Positions 1 to 8,299 of a DNA stretch of 64,000 nucleotides are shown here, piece after piece (position 1 is the first letter of the stretch; every line of letters begins with the position of its first letter). The notes below the pieces were generated by a model. It saw nothing but the letters and a program-made list of their open reading frames with translations, searched no databases and was not told the origin of the DNA. Both the position numbers and the translations under genes were made by a program. The DNA is from Bog-473 sp963701955 (lineage in GTDB: Bacteria > Actinomycetota > Acidimicrobiia > Acidimicrobiales > RAAP-2), in assembly GCA_963701955.1 (NCBI GenBank), contig OY969694.1:2232001-2296000 (forward strand). The letters are read 5' to 3'.

Positions 1-330
1 GCCGGCCAACGAGGTGCCCGCGCCCTGGGTGCCGCCGGGTGTCGGGGCCCCCCCACCCGGTTCGTTCGTGGCCGTCGCGAGCGGCTCCGCCGCAATCTGG
101 TTCTTCGTCGCGGCGATGGAGGAATGGAGCTTCTCGATGCCCGCCTTCTCACGGGCGATCTCTGCCGCGACGACGGCCGGCGACGACGTCGTGGTGGGCG
201 TCGCAGGCGTTGTCCCGACGGAGTACGCAAAGGCCAGCCCGGTCGTCCCGAGCGTCGCGGCAGTCACCACCATGCCCGGAACGGTGACGCCGCGCCGGCG
301 TCGGGTGGATCGCTGGACCCGACGGCTCAT
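1..330 (-). CDS. Thr-rich signal-anchored envelope protein, partial
   Basis: The frame opens with ATG at 330-328 and runs to the window edge without a stop, giving the first 110 residues. A basic start (MSRRVQRSTRRRRG) leads into a hydrophobic stretch at about residues 15-37, then a Thr/Pro linker, a charged coiled-coil-like segment (AEIAREKAGIEKLH) and a Gly/Pro-rich part. This resembles a signal anchor with an extracytoplasmic domain. The ATG shares one base with the stop of the upstream gene (TGATG), so the two are probably translationally coupled. I recognise no family and infer no function beyond envelope location. The C-terminus lies outside the window. Confidence 0.6.
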   Translation of the reverse strand, partial: MSRRVQRSTRRRRGVTVPGMVVTAATLGTTGLAFAYSVGTTPATPTTTSSPAVVAAEIAREKAGIEKLHSSIAATKNQIAAEPLATATNEPGGGAPTPGGTQGAGTSLAG

Positions 331-851
331 CAATCGTCGGTCCCGTGTAGGGGTCGCGTCGTCGTGGTCGTCGACACCGGAACCGTCGTCGTGGTGGGCG
401 TGGCGGCAGGCACCGTCGTGACGGTCGACACCTGGACCGTCGTCGTGGTGGTGGCCGGCGCCTGCGACGGCTCATCGGTCTCGGCGGAACCCCGCACCGA
501 GGCCGGGGCGACGGAACCCGCGCCGGCCCGAACCGTGGACGCAGGGGCCGCGACAGCCGGCGGCGCTGGCGCCGTCACCAATTGGAACTGCACACCCTGG
601 GCCGGCCCCGTCGGAATGCTCGTGGTCGGGGACGACGCTGCCGCGGCGGTTCGGGCGCGGTCAGCTTCGAGGATGGTGCCGAGATGCCCGTTCTCCGCGT
701 TGAGGGCCAGTTCACGCTGGTACAGCTGATTGGCCTCCGAGATCGCCTCGTGGCTGGCGTCCTGGTGAGCGGCGCTGGGCGATCCCGCCAGAGCGGCGCC
801 CGCTCCGAGGCCGACGGCGGCCACCACGCCCAACATCCACCTCGAAATCAC
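330..851 (-). CDS. Secreted Thr/Ala-rich protein, unknown function
   Basis: A 173-residue protein with a GTG start preceded by an AAGGGGG ribosome site 8 bases upstream. Residues 1-27 are a clear signal peptide or anchor (MISRWMLGVVAAVGLGAGAA). A short charged helix follows (EAISEANQLYQRELALNAEN), then a long Ala/Pro/Thr/Val tail that ends in runs of Thr. Such tails are typical of surface-exposed, possibly O-glycosylated actinobacterial proteins; that is inference. Its stop overlaps the start of the next gene by one base, and the partner has the same plan (anchor, coiled coil, low-complexity tail), so they may act together. No family recognised. Confidence 0.6.
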   Translation of the reverse strand: MISRWMLGVVAAVGLGAGAALAGSPSAAHQDASHEAISEANQLYQRELALNAENGHLGTILEADRARTAAAASSPTTSIPTGPAQGVQFQLVTAPAPPAVAAPASTVRAGAGSVAPASVRGSAETDEPSQAPATTTTTVQVSTVTTVPAATPTTTTVPVSTTTTTRPLHGTDD

Positions 852-1208
852 GCGTCAGCCCCCTTCCCGGGGCGCCGTGGCCCCTCCTCTCCCACATCGG
901 AGTGTTGAGGATCACGCCTGACGAGTACATGACGCAGCGCCCGAAATTGTGAACGGGTTGGCTCTCAACCCGTTCTGGCCAGGAGGAATTGGCCCGCAGA
1001 GCCCTCGATGCCCCCGAGACATGCACACCTCCGTGTGAACTGTCTCAACAAGAGTGTTTAGGCGAAACAAGTATGTTGAGAGCTTCGGTGGCGTGGCGGT
1101 CCGGAAAAGCAGGATCACCGCCCTCCCCGCAGGAGTGAGCCGCATGCGCCGGAACAGACCCGGCGCCTCGCGTGTTCGACAATGCAGTCGTATCGAAGGG
1201 AGCCGCCA
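852..1208. other. Intergenic region between divergent genes
   Basis: About 360 bases separate the minus-strand envelope gene pair from the plus-strand pirin gene. No credible ORF is present. It must hold both divergent promoters, none of which I could fix by motif. Its one clear structure is the 39-base double inverted repeat at 1043-1081, listed separately. Confidence 0.6.
1043..1081. repeat. 39-base nested inverted repeat, copy 1
   Basis: The outer arms TCTCAACA and TGTTGAGA are perfectly complementary over 8 bases. Inside them, after 4-base spacers (AGAG and AGTA), lies a second stem TGTTT/AAACA closing the 5-base loop AGGCG. The same 39-base layout recurs at 54629-54667 with a compensating change in the inner stem. 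It sits 191 bases upstream of the minus-strand envelope gene and 127 bases upstream of the pirin start. It could be an operator, a structured RNA leader or a small dispersed repeat; the sequence does not decide. Confidence 0.65.
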
Positions 1209-2174
1209 ATGCCTGCAGTGACCGTTCCGGACAACCTCGCCCTACCCCGAATCCCCGGACAGGAGGCCCACAGCGAGCTACGGAGGGTGACGAGCGTCAC
1301 CGACGCGCCCTCCGGGCTGGAGGGGGAGGGATTTCCGGTCCGCCGTGCCTTCGCCGGGGTGTCCATGGCCGACCTCGACCCGTTCATCCACATGGACCAG
1401 ATGGGCGAGGTGGACTACGCGCCGGGCGAACCGAAGGGGACGCCCTGGCACCCCCACCGCGGGTTCGAGACCGTCACCTACATGATCGACGGGACATTCC
1501 AGCACCAGGACTCCATCGGTGGAGGCGGGCTCATCACGAACGGCTCGACGCAGTGGATGACGGCCGGCTCGGGAATCCTGCACATCGAGCGACCGCCCGA
1601 CCAGTTGATCGCCAGCGGCGGCCTGTTCCACGGAGTTCAGCTCTGGGTGAACCTGCCCGCGGCGGACAAGTGGATCGACCCGCGCTACCAGGGGATCGAG
1701 GCGGACAACGTGCTGCTCCTGACCTCCCCCGACGGCGGGACCCTGGTGCGGGTCATCGCCGGTGACGTGGCCGGACATCACGGACCCGGTTCGACCCACA
1801 CGCCCATCTCGCTGGTGCACGCCACGCTGGAGCCCGGAGCCGAGCTCGTCCTGCCCTGGCCGAGAGAGTTCAACGCCCTGGCCTACGCGCTCTCCGGGCG
1901 GGGGACCGTCGGACCCGACGCCCGTCCGTTCCACACGGGGCAGCTGGCCGCCTTCGGCGCCGGTGACACCCTCGTCGTGCGGGCCGACGCATCCCAAGAG
2001 TCGCGTCACGCCGCCCTCGACGTCCTGATCCTCGGCGGACGCCCCATCGGCGAGCCGGTGTACGCGCACGGGCCGTTCGTCATGAACACACGGGCCGAGA
2101 TCGTGCAGGCCTTCGAGGACTACGAGGCAGGCCGGCTCGGCACGGTTCCGGCCGACCACATCGGGAACGCGTGA
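1209..2174 (+). CDS. Pirin family protein
   Basis: A 321-residue bicupin of the pirin family. The N-terminal cupin holds the iron-binding set: WHPHRGFE gives two His, GILHIER gives the third His and the Glu. The surrounding family signature QWMTAGSG is intact. Pirins bind Fe and act as quercetin dioxygenases or redox-sensing cofactors; substrate and partner cannot be told here. I chose ATG at 1209 over the longer start at 1182 because GAAGGGAG lies 6-12 bases before it. The next gene starts inside its stop codon (GTGA), so both are in one transcript. Confidence 0.88.
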   Translation: MPAVTVPDNLALPRIPGQEAHSELRRVTSVTDAPSGLEGEGFPVRRAFAGVSMADLDPFIHMDQMGEVDYAPGEPKGTPWHPHRGFETVTYMIDGTFQHQDSIGGGGLITNGSTQWMTAGSGILHIERPPDQLIASGGLFHGVQLWVNLPAADKWIDPRYQGIEADNVLLLTSPDGGTLVRVIAGDVAGHHGPGSTHTPISLVHATLEPGAELVLPWPREFNALAYALSGRGTVGPDARPFHTGQLAAFGAGDTLVVRADASQESRHAALDVLILGGRPIGEPVYAHGPFVMNTRAEIVQAFEDYEAGRLGTVPADHIGNA

Positions 2175-3136
2175 TCCCCGGCAGTGAGGCGACCGGTGCG
2201 ACCACGTGGAGCTCGGCGGACATCGGTGACCTGACCGGCCGGGTGGCGCTGGTCACCGGCGCCAACAGCGGAGTCGGTTATGCCATCGTGGCCGCTCTGG
2301 CCGAGCACGGCGCCCACGTGATCATGGGCTGTCGCGATCACGACCGGGCCCGGCGGGCCCGTGACAAGCTCGAGAGCGAGCTCGACCGCTCGTCGCTCGA
2401 GCTCCTCGACCTCGACCTGGGAGACCTCACCTCGGTACGCCGGGCCGCGGAGACCGTGCTGGGCGGCCACGCCCGACTGGACCTCGTGGTGAACAACGCA
2501 GGCCTCGTGGGGGGACCGGCGCCGTGCACCATCGACGGGTTCGGGGTCCAGATGGGGACCAACCACCTGGGGCACTTCGCGCTCACATGCCTGCTGCTGG
2601 ACCGCGTCGTCACCACCGAACGGTCACGGGTGGTCACCGTGAGCTCCGTCATGCACCGGGCCGGCCACGTCCACCTTGGTGACGTCGGCGGGGGCATGTC
2701 GCGCTCGGCCTGGATGGCCTATTCCAGCTCCAAGCTGGCCAATCTCCTCTTCGCCTTCGAGCTGGCACGGCGCCTCGACGCGGAGGGTCTTGCCACGCGG
2801 TCGGTCGCGGCCCACCCGGGTTGGGCCCGGAGCAACCTGCTCCCCAACGGGAGCGCATTCGGTCGCGGTCGGATCCGGCGCAAGCTCGCCCGGGCCGCCG
2901 GGACGATGCTCGGGCAGTCCGCCGCGGCCGGCGCACTGCCGATCCTGTGCGCGGCCACCTCGGGGTCCGTCCGTTCCGGTCAGTACATCGGCCCTGCACA
3001 CTGGTTCGGATTGACCGGACCGCCCCGAAGAGCCCGACCGTCGTTGCGCGCCCGCGACCCCGAGCTGGCGGGCGCGCTGTGGCGCGCCTCGGAAGAGCTG
3101 ACCGGCGTCCGGGCCGAGCTGCGCGTCCAGGCCTGA
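2171..3136 (+). CDS. SDR family oxidoreductase
   Basis: A 321-residue short-chain dehydrogenase of the retinol-dehydrogenase-like type. The dinucleotide site TGANSGVG is at about residues 29-36, the NNAG motif near 112, the catalytic Ser in VVTVSS and the YSSSK pair (YxxxK) near 180. The GTG start overlaps the stop of the pirin gene by four bases, so it is translationally coupled to it. Substrate unknown. The 3' end is overlapped on the other strand by the end of the broken comF frame. Confidence 0.85.
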   Translation: MIPGSEATGATTWSSADIGDLTGRVALVTGANSGVGYAIVAALAEHGAHVIMGCRDHDRARRARDKLESELDRSSLELLDLDLGDLTSVRRAAETVLGGHARLDLVVNNAGLVGGPAPCTIDGFGVQMGTNHLGHFALTCLLLDRVVTTERSRVVTVSSVMHRAGHVHLGDVGGGMSRSAWMAYSSSKLANLLFAFELARRLDAEGLATRSVAAHPGWARSNLLPNGSAFGRGRIRRKLARAAGTMLGQSAAAGALPILCAATSGSVRSGQYIGPAHWFGLTGPPRRARPSLRARDPELAGALWRASEELTGVRAELRVQA

Positions 3137-3964
3137 ACACAGCGGCAGCAGACGGCGGGGTCCGCTCCTCCGATCCCCGACCTGGTTCCACCGCGGACGA
3201 ACGCCGCGTGCAGCGCGGAGCGATCCGGCCGCAGGAGGCGACCCACCGCCACCACCACGACCGGGCCGGCGCCTGCGGCCCGCACCGCAGCCGCCGCGCT
3301 CTGGGCACGGGCGCCGCTGACGTAGAGGTCGTCGAGCAGGACGACGCGCCGGTCCGAGAGGAGTCGGCACGCCGGATCGGGTACTGAGAAGGCGTCCGGG
3401 TGGGGCCGCATGTGCCCAACCGGCAGCGTCGGCGCGCTCGAGCAGCCCGGGAGCCCAGCCCGCCCCGGCCAGACGGGTGGCAACGAGGTCCCCGATGCCC
3501 TCCACCGAACGGAGGGGCGAACCGTCGGGGCGCGCCGTGGAGGGGACGGGGAGCACCAGATCGGGGTGGCCTCCTACCGCGGCCACCAGACAGGGCGCGT
3601 GGCGGGACAAGAAGGTGCCGAGGAGGTCGCGCACGACCCCGGCGAAGTATCGGCGTGCCTCATCGACCGCCGACTCCTTGTACCCCCTCAACACGGCGTA
3701 CAGCGGCCCGCGAGGCTCGCAGTGCCAGAGCGCGAGCACCGGGGCCAGCGAGGATCCGAGCCGGCGTGCCACGTGGGCGCAGGCGAAGCAGACGGGCCGT
3801 GCCCGAACCGTCGGACCACAACAGATCCGGCAAACCCCCGGACCAGGAGCGGGAACCGCGAGGGCCCCGGGTGGAGGAGCGGCATGCAGAGGCGGGTTCG
3901 AGTCGATGTGCGGGAACGGTCGGCGCGGCGCCCTGTTGCGTGCTGGCCGGGGTGCCGGGAGCAC
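2980..3964 (-). pseudogene. comF: ComF-like phosphoribosyltransferase, frameshifted
   Basis: ComF proteins couple an N-terminal zinc knuckle to a PRTase fold and take part in DNA uptake. The upstream frame shows the knuckle (CRICCGPTVRARPVCFAC) and the next block (GYKESAVDEARRYFAG, LPVPSTARPDGSPLR). The downstream part, with the PRTase signature VVLLDDLYVSGARAQ, lies in another frame. Removing one base near 3425 joins LLERADA to PVGHMRPHPDAF and restores a continuous family match. The start is uncertain; GTG at 3964 is the best in-frame choice. The frame can run to 2980, which would overlap the SDR gene by about 150 bases. A sequencing error is as likely as real decay. Confidence 0.7.
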
Positions 3965-4043
3965 CAGGTAGGATGCAGAATCTCGGGCCGGTGACGCTCT
4001 CGGTCGGCCGGGCCGGCTGATGGCCATTGATCGGAGGAACACC

Positions 4044-5219
4044 ATGACAACCGCCGTCGTCGTCGACGCTGTCCGGACCGCTGGCGGGAAGCGCAACGGC
4101 TCGCTGCGCAACTGGCACGCCGTCGACCTGGCCTCCGAGGTCCTCAGGGCACTGGTGGAGCGCAACCAGCTCGACCCCGCCCTGGTGGACGACGTGATCA
4201 TGGGCTGCGTCACCCAGGTGTCCGAGCAATCGGTGAACATCGGGCGCAACGCCGTGCTCGCGGCCGGATGGCCCGAGTCCGTCCCGGGCACGACCCTCGA
4301 CCGCCAGTGTGGCTCGTCGCAACAGGCGGCCCACTTCGCGGCTCAGGGCGTCATGGCCGGCGCCTACGACATCGCCATCGCCGCCGGGGTGGAGTCCATG
4401 ACCCGCACGCCCATGGGTGCCTCGGTGGTCCCCGAGTTCGGGCTTCCCTTCGGGCCCCGCATGAACGAGCGCTACCGCGAGACGGGGTTGCCCGGGCAGG
4501 GCATCGGGGCCGAGATGATCGCGGACAAGTGGGGCATCTCGCGCCAGGAGATGGATGCCTTCTCGGTGCGCAGCCACCAGCGGGCGGCGCGGGCCACTGC
4601 CGAGGGTCGCTTCGAGAACGAGATCGTGCCGGTGCGCGTGCGCGACGACGAGGGCGTGGAGACCGACCAGGTCTTCGCAGCCGACGAGGGCATCCGCGCC
4701 GACTCCAGCATCGAGGTGCTCGCCAAGCTCAAGCCCGCCTTCAAGGAGGACGGGAAGATCACGGCGGCGAGTTCGTCGCAGATCACCGACGGCACGTCGG
4801 CCGTGCTCATCATGAGCGAGGAGAAGGCGAACGCCCTGGGCCTGCGCGCCCGCGCCCGCTTCCATGCCTTCGCGCTGGCCGGCGTGGACCCGGTGACCAT
4901 GCTCACCGGACCGATCCCCGCCACGACCGCGGTGCTCGAGCGGGCCAAGCTCACACTCGACGACATCGACGTCGTGGAGATCAACGAGGCCTTCGCCTCG
5001 GTGGTCCTGGCCTGGGAGCGCGAGCACCATCCCAACATGGAGATCGTCAACCCCAACGGGGGCGCCATCGCCCTCGGCCACCCGCTCGGCGCGTCGGGCG
5101 GCAAGCTCTTGGCGACGCTCCTCAACGAGCTCGAGCGCACGGGCGGTCGATACGGGCTGCTCACCATGTGCGAGGGCGGCGGCATGGCCAACGCCACGGT
5201 GATCGAACGACTCGGTTAG
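4044..5219 (+). CDS. Acetyl-CoA C-acetyltransferase (thiolase)
   Basis: A 391-residue thiolase II, the usual family length. The acyl-accepting Cys is C89 (LDRQCGSSQQA), the catalytic His lies in NPNGGAIALGHPLGASGG, and the C-terminal Cys in CEGGGMANA. It condenses two acetyl-CoA or cleaves 3-ketoacyl-CoA; which direction is used is not visible. Start ATG 4044 has GGAGG six bases upstream, so the longer start at 4020 is rejected. It is followed by a strong hairpin and then by crgA on the opposite strand. It stands alone, without other fatty-acid oxidation genes. Confidence 0.92.
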   Translation: MTTAVVVDAVRTAGGKRNGSLRNWHAVDLASEVLRALVERNQLDPALVDDVIMGCVTQVSEQSVNIGRNAVLAAGWPESVPGTTLDRQCGSSQQAAHFAAQGVMAGAYDIAIAAGVESMTRTPMGASVVPEFGLPFGPRMNERYRETGLPGQGIGAEMIADKWGISRQEMDAFSVRSHQRAARATAEGRFENEIVPVRVRDDEGVETDQVFAADEGIRADSSIEVLAKLKPAFKEDGKITAASSSQITDGTSAVLIMSEEKANALGLRARARFHAFALAGVDPVTMLTGPIPATTAVLERAKLTLDDIDVVEINEAFASVVLAWEREHHPNMEIVNPNGGAIALGHPLGASGGKLLATLLNELERTGGRYGLLTMCEGGGMANATVIERLG

Positions 5220-5225
5220 ACATCC

Positions 5226-5255
5226 CGCCGCCCCACGGGGCCACCGGGGGCGGCG
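5226..5255. terminator. Hairpin between convergent thiolase and crgA
   Basis: CGCCGCCCC (5226-5234) pairs perfectly with GGGGCGGCG (5247-5255) around a 12-base loop. It begins 6 bases after the thiolase stop and ends 10 bases before the crgA stop on the other strand, so it can serve both transcripts. There is no U-tract, as is common in high-GC actinobacteria. Confidence 0.6.
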
Positions 5256-5264
5256 CCCGACGCG

Positions 5265-5579
5265 TCAGCGATAGCGGGTGGCCATGAGGAACCCGCCGAA
5301 GATCATGGCCAGGCCGATGACGAGTCCCCACGGCGAGCCGTGCGCCAGGAAGGGCAGGCGGCCCAGGTAATTGACCGTGATGACGACGACTCCGCCGATC
5401 AGCAGGACCAGGATGAGGGCGCCGTACCACGGCGGGCTGTGCCGCACGTTCTTGGGGATCGGCGCGGTGTACCGCCCGCTCTCCTCGGCCGACTTGTAGC
5501 GCCCGACCTTCGAGGCACGACCCGAGGCCGACTTCCCCTTGCGCGATGCGCCCCCTGGACCCCTGGTGCCGGTCGCCAC
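5265..5579 (-). CDS. crgA: Cell division protein CrgA
   Basis: A 104-residue CrgA (UPF0233). The N-terminal half is basic and soluble (SRKGKSASGRASKVGRYKS). Two membrane helices follow, about residues 52-71 (WYGALILVLLIGGVVVITVN) and 83-99, with the short outside loop typical of the family. In mycobacteria CrgA bridges FtsZ, FtsQ, FtsI and FtsL at the septum. The position next to trpG and the pknB block is the mycobacterial arrangement, which supports the call. Confidence 0.92.
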   Translation of the reverse strand: MATGTRGPGGASRKGKSASGRASKVGRYKSAEESGRYTAPIPKNVRHSPPWYGALILVLLIGGVVVITVNYLGRLPFLAHGSPWGLVIGLAMIFGGFLMATRYR

Positions 5580-5641
5580 GGGGTGAGAGGTTAGCGAGGA
5601 CCGCCGGAGCCCTCGGTGCAGGCCGGTACGATCGTCGCACC

Positions 5642-6235
5642 ATGGGTCCCCGGGTGCTGGTCGTCGACAACTTCGACTCCTTCGTCTACAACCTGGTGCA
5701 GGAGCTCGGAGAGCTGGGAGCCGATCCGGTCGTGTTCCGAAACGATGCCGTCAACGTGGACGGCATCAGGGCGGCGCATCCCGACGCCGTGCTGATCTCA
5801 CCCGGCCCGGGTCGACCCGAGGACGGAGGTGTGAGCCTGGCCGCCATCGCCGACCTGTCCGGAGAGATCCCCATCCTCGGCGTGTGCCTGGGACACCAGT
5901 GCATCGGACAGGCCTTCGGCGGTCGTGTCGTGCCCGCCCCCCACCTCATGCACGGCAAGACCTCCGAGATCCACCACGACGGTCGGGGGATCTTCTCCGG
6001 CCTGCCCAACCCGTTCGTGGCGACGCGCTACCACTCCCTGGTGGTGGACCCCGAGTCGGTGCCGCCGGAGCTGGAGGTGACCGCCACCTCCGCCGACGGG
6101 GTGGTCATGGGCCTGCGCCATCGGACCATGCGGGTCGAGGGTGTCCAATTCCACCCCGAGTCGGTGCTCACCGCCTCGGGTCCCGCCCTCCTGTCCAACT
6201 TCCTCGAACAGCTCGGCGCACCCGCCCCGGTCTGA
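5642..6235 (+). CDS. trpG: Anthranilate/aminodeoxychorismate synthase glutaminase subunit
   Basis: A 197-residue class I glutamine amidotransferase. The nucleophile Cys sits in GVCLGHQCIGQAFGG, and the His-Glu pair in VEGVQFHPES. VLVVDNFDSFVYNLVQ is the N-terminal signature of TrpG/PabA. It supplies ammonia to a synthase large subunit that is not in the window, so whether the product serves tryptophan, folate or both is open. It is an isolated plus-strand gene between crgA and pknB, as in mycobacteria. Confidence 0.9.
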   Translation: MGPRVLVVDNFDSFVYNLVQELGELGADPVVFRNDAVNVDGIRAAHPDAVLISPGPGRPEDGGVSLAAIADLSGEIPILGVCLGHQCIGQAFGGRVVPAPHLMHGKTSEIHHDGRGIFSGLPNPFVATRYHSLVVDPESVPPELEVTATSADGVVMGLRHRTMRVEGVQFHPESVLTASGPALLSNFLEQLGAPAPV

Positions 6236-6257
6236 GTCGCCCTCCCGGAGCGCGCCC

Positions 6258-8246
6258 TCAGTTCTTGCGGCGGATGTGCCCGGACGTAGGGGTCACACTC
6301 GTGGACGACGTGGTCGAGGACGGCGTCGTGGTGGTCGTGCTCGTGCTCGTCGTCGTGGTGGTCGCCGGCTGGCAGACCGAGATGTTCACCGTGGTCCCCT
6401 GTGCCACCAGAGTGCCGCTGGACGGGCTCTGGCTGTCGACCTGTCCGGGCGACGCCCCGTTGGCACAGGTCGCGTCCGTCGTCGGGTTGGGGGACAGACC
6501 TTGATTGCTGATGGTCGCCTGGGCTGCGTTCGCCGACTGCCCCACCACGCCCGGGACCGACACGCAGTTGGAGACCACGATGTTGACCGCCGTGTTCGGC
6601 TGTTGGGACGAATCCGCCGCCGGGTTCTGTGCCGCCACCTGGCCGGCCGGGTAGGGAGCCGGACAGCCGTTGGTCTGGGAGCCAACGTTGAAATTGCTCT
6701 GCTGCAGCTTGGCCCCGGCCGCCGACGGGCTCAGTCCCAACACGCTCGGAACCGTGGCTGAGGTCTGCTTGCCCGACACCGTCAACACGACCTTGGTGCC
6801 GGCCTTGACCTTGTGTTGCGCAGCAGGGTTCTGGGCCAGAACCTGGCCCTCGGGCTTGTCGCTCGACACGAAGGTGGGCGGCTCGTAGGCCAACCCGGCT
6901 GCCGTGAGGTTCTGCTCCGCCAGGACAAGCTGCTGCCCGACCACCGAGGGCACGCTGACCGGCGGGCCGGCGCTCACCACCAGGTTGACGGCCGAGTTCT
7001 TCGACACCGAGGCCCCACCCTTGGGATCCGTGGACACCACGACACCGCTCGCGACCGTGGTGCTGATCACCGACCTCGTCGTGCCCACGGTCAGGTTGTC
7101 GTTGTGCAGCGTCTGGGCGGCCCGGTCGGAGGTCTGCCCCACCACGTCGGGCACCATGACGGTGGCGCCGAACACCCCGACCGAGCGCAGCAGGAAGTAG
7201 GCGATGAGGCCGAGCGCCACCAGCAGGACGACGAGGATCAGGACGAGACGGCGAGTCCGCTTCTTGCGCTCCAGGTCCGCCTCCTCGTCCATCATGGGCG
7301 GCACCCCCCGGGCAGGCACCGCCATCGTCCGCCCCGTCGAGGTGGCCACCAGCTGGGTGGCGCCCATGGCCGCCATCACCGAGGTGGCTCCAGGGTCTGT
7401 GGCCTCCACCGGACGTCCGTCGGCGAAGCGCAGCAGGTCGGCCCGGAGTTCCTCGGCCGAGCGGTAACGGTCGTCGACGTTCTTGGCCATGGCCTTCATC
7501 ACCACGGCCTCGAGCGCGGGCGGCACCGAGGCGTTCACCTGGCGGGGCAACAGCGGGTGATCACGCACGTGCTTGGACGCCACGGCAACCGGTGAGTCAC
7601 CGGTGAAGGGTGGGCGGCCCGTCGCCATCTCGTAGAGCACCACGCCCAGGGAGTAGATGTCGCTGCGAGCGTCGACCCCTTTCCCCTCGGCCTGCTCCGG
7701 TGAGAAGTAGGCGGCCGTGCCCATGACGGCACCGGTCTGGGTCAGGCTCTCCTCGGTATTGACCGCCCGGGCGATCCCGAAGTCGGTCACCTTGACGCCA
7801 CCGTCGGGCGTGATGAGCACGTTCCCCGGCTTGACGTCGCGGTGCACCACCCCGTGGCGGTGGGCGAAGGCCAGCGCGGCCGCCACGCCGGCGCCGATCG
7901 TGGCGATCTCGTTGGGCGGCATGGGGTCGGGGTCGCGCAGCACCGCGGACAACGGACGGCCGTCGACGTACTCCATCACGATGAAGTAGGAGCCGTCGTC
8001 CTCCCCCCAGTCGAAGACGGGGACGATGTTCGGGTGCGACAGGTTGGCTGCCGCCTGCGCCTCACGCCGGAACCGCTCCACGAACGTACGGTCGACGGAG
8101 AGCTCGGGGAACAGGACCTTGAGGGCCACCGGGCGATCGAGCTGAAGGTCCATGGCGCGATAGACCTGGGCCATCCCGCCGCGCGCCACCACATGTGTGA
8201 GCTCGTAACGGCCCGAATAGACGCGCTGTTCCTCCACGGGTTGCAT
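6258..8246 (-). CDS. pknB: PASTA-domain Ser/Thr protein kinase
   Basis: A 662-residue receptor kinase. Kinase domain about 13-275: Gly-loop ARGGMAQVY, Lys in VALKVL, catalytic loop HRDVKPGNVL, DFG in VTDFGIARA, and the activation segment with TGAVMGTAAYFSPEQ. A juxtamembrane linker with basic residues leads to one membrane helix near residues 332-355. Four extracellular PASTA repeats follow (starts such as VPDVVGQ, VPSVVGQ, VPSVLGL, VPGVVGQ), the last two carrying Cys pairs, then a Thr/Ser-rich tail. It senses muropeptides or lipid II and phosphorylates cell-wall and division proteins. Unlike mycobacteria, no pknA, pbpA or rodA lies between it and the phosphatase. Confidence 0.93.
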   Translation of the reverse strand: MQPVEEQRVYSGRYELTHVVARGGMAQVYRAMDLQLDRPVALKVLFPELSVDRTFVERFRREAQAAANLSHPNIVPVFDWGEDDGSYFIVMEYVDGRPLSAVLRDPDPMPPNEIATIGAGVAAALAFAHRHGVVHRDVKPGNVLITPDGGVKVTDFGIARAVNTEESLTQTGAVMGTAAYFSPEQAEGKGVDARSDIYSLGVVLYEMATGRPPFTGDSPVAVASKHVRDHPLLPRQVNASVPPALEAVVMKAMAKNVDDRYRSAEELRADLLRFADGRPVEATDPGATSVMAAMGATQLVATSTGRTMAVPARGVPPMMDEEADLERKKRTRRLVLILVVLLVALGLIAYFLLRSVGVFGATVMVPDVVGQTSDRAAQTLHNDNLTVGTTRSVISTTVASGVVVSTDPKGGASVSKNSAVNLVVSAGPPVSVPSVVGQQLVLAEQNLTAAGLAYEPPTFVSSDKPEGQVLAQNPAAQHKVKAGTKVVLTVSGKQTSATVPSVLGLSPSAAGAKLQQSNFNVGSQTNGCPAPYPAGQVAAQNPAADSSQQPNTAVNIVVSNCVSVPGVVGQSANAAQATISNQGLSPNPTTDATCANGASPGQVDSQSPSSGTLVAQGTTVNISVCQPATTTTTSTSTTTTTPSSTTSSTSVTPTSGHIRRKN

Positions 8247-8299
8247 TGGGACCTGAGCCTACGCTGGGCGCCTTCGGCCACGGGGACACCGATGGCGCC

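Noticed and set aside
1043..1081. Integron attC site
   Set aside because: Outer arms resemble core boxes superficially (CAAC/GTTG), but the terminal bases break the RYYYAAC/GTTRRRY rule, the length is too short, and no integrase or cassette is near.
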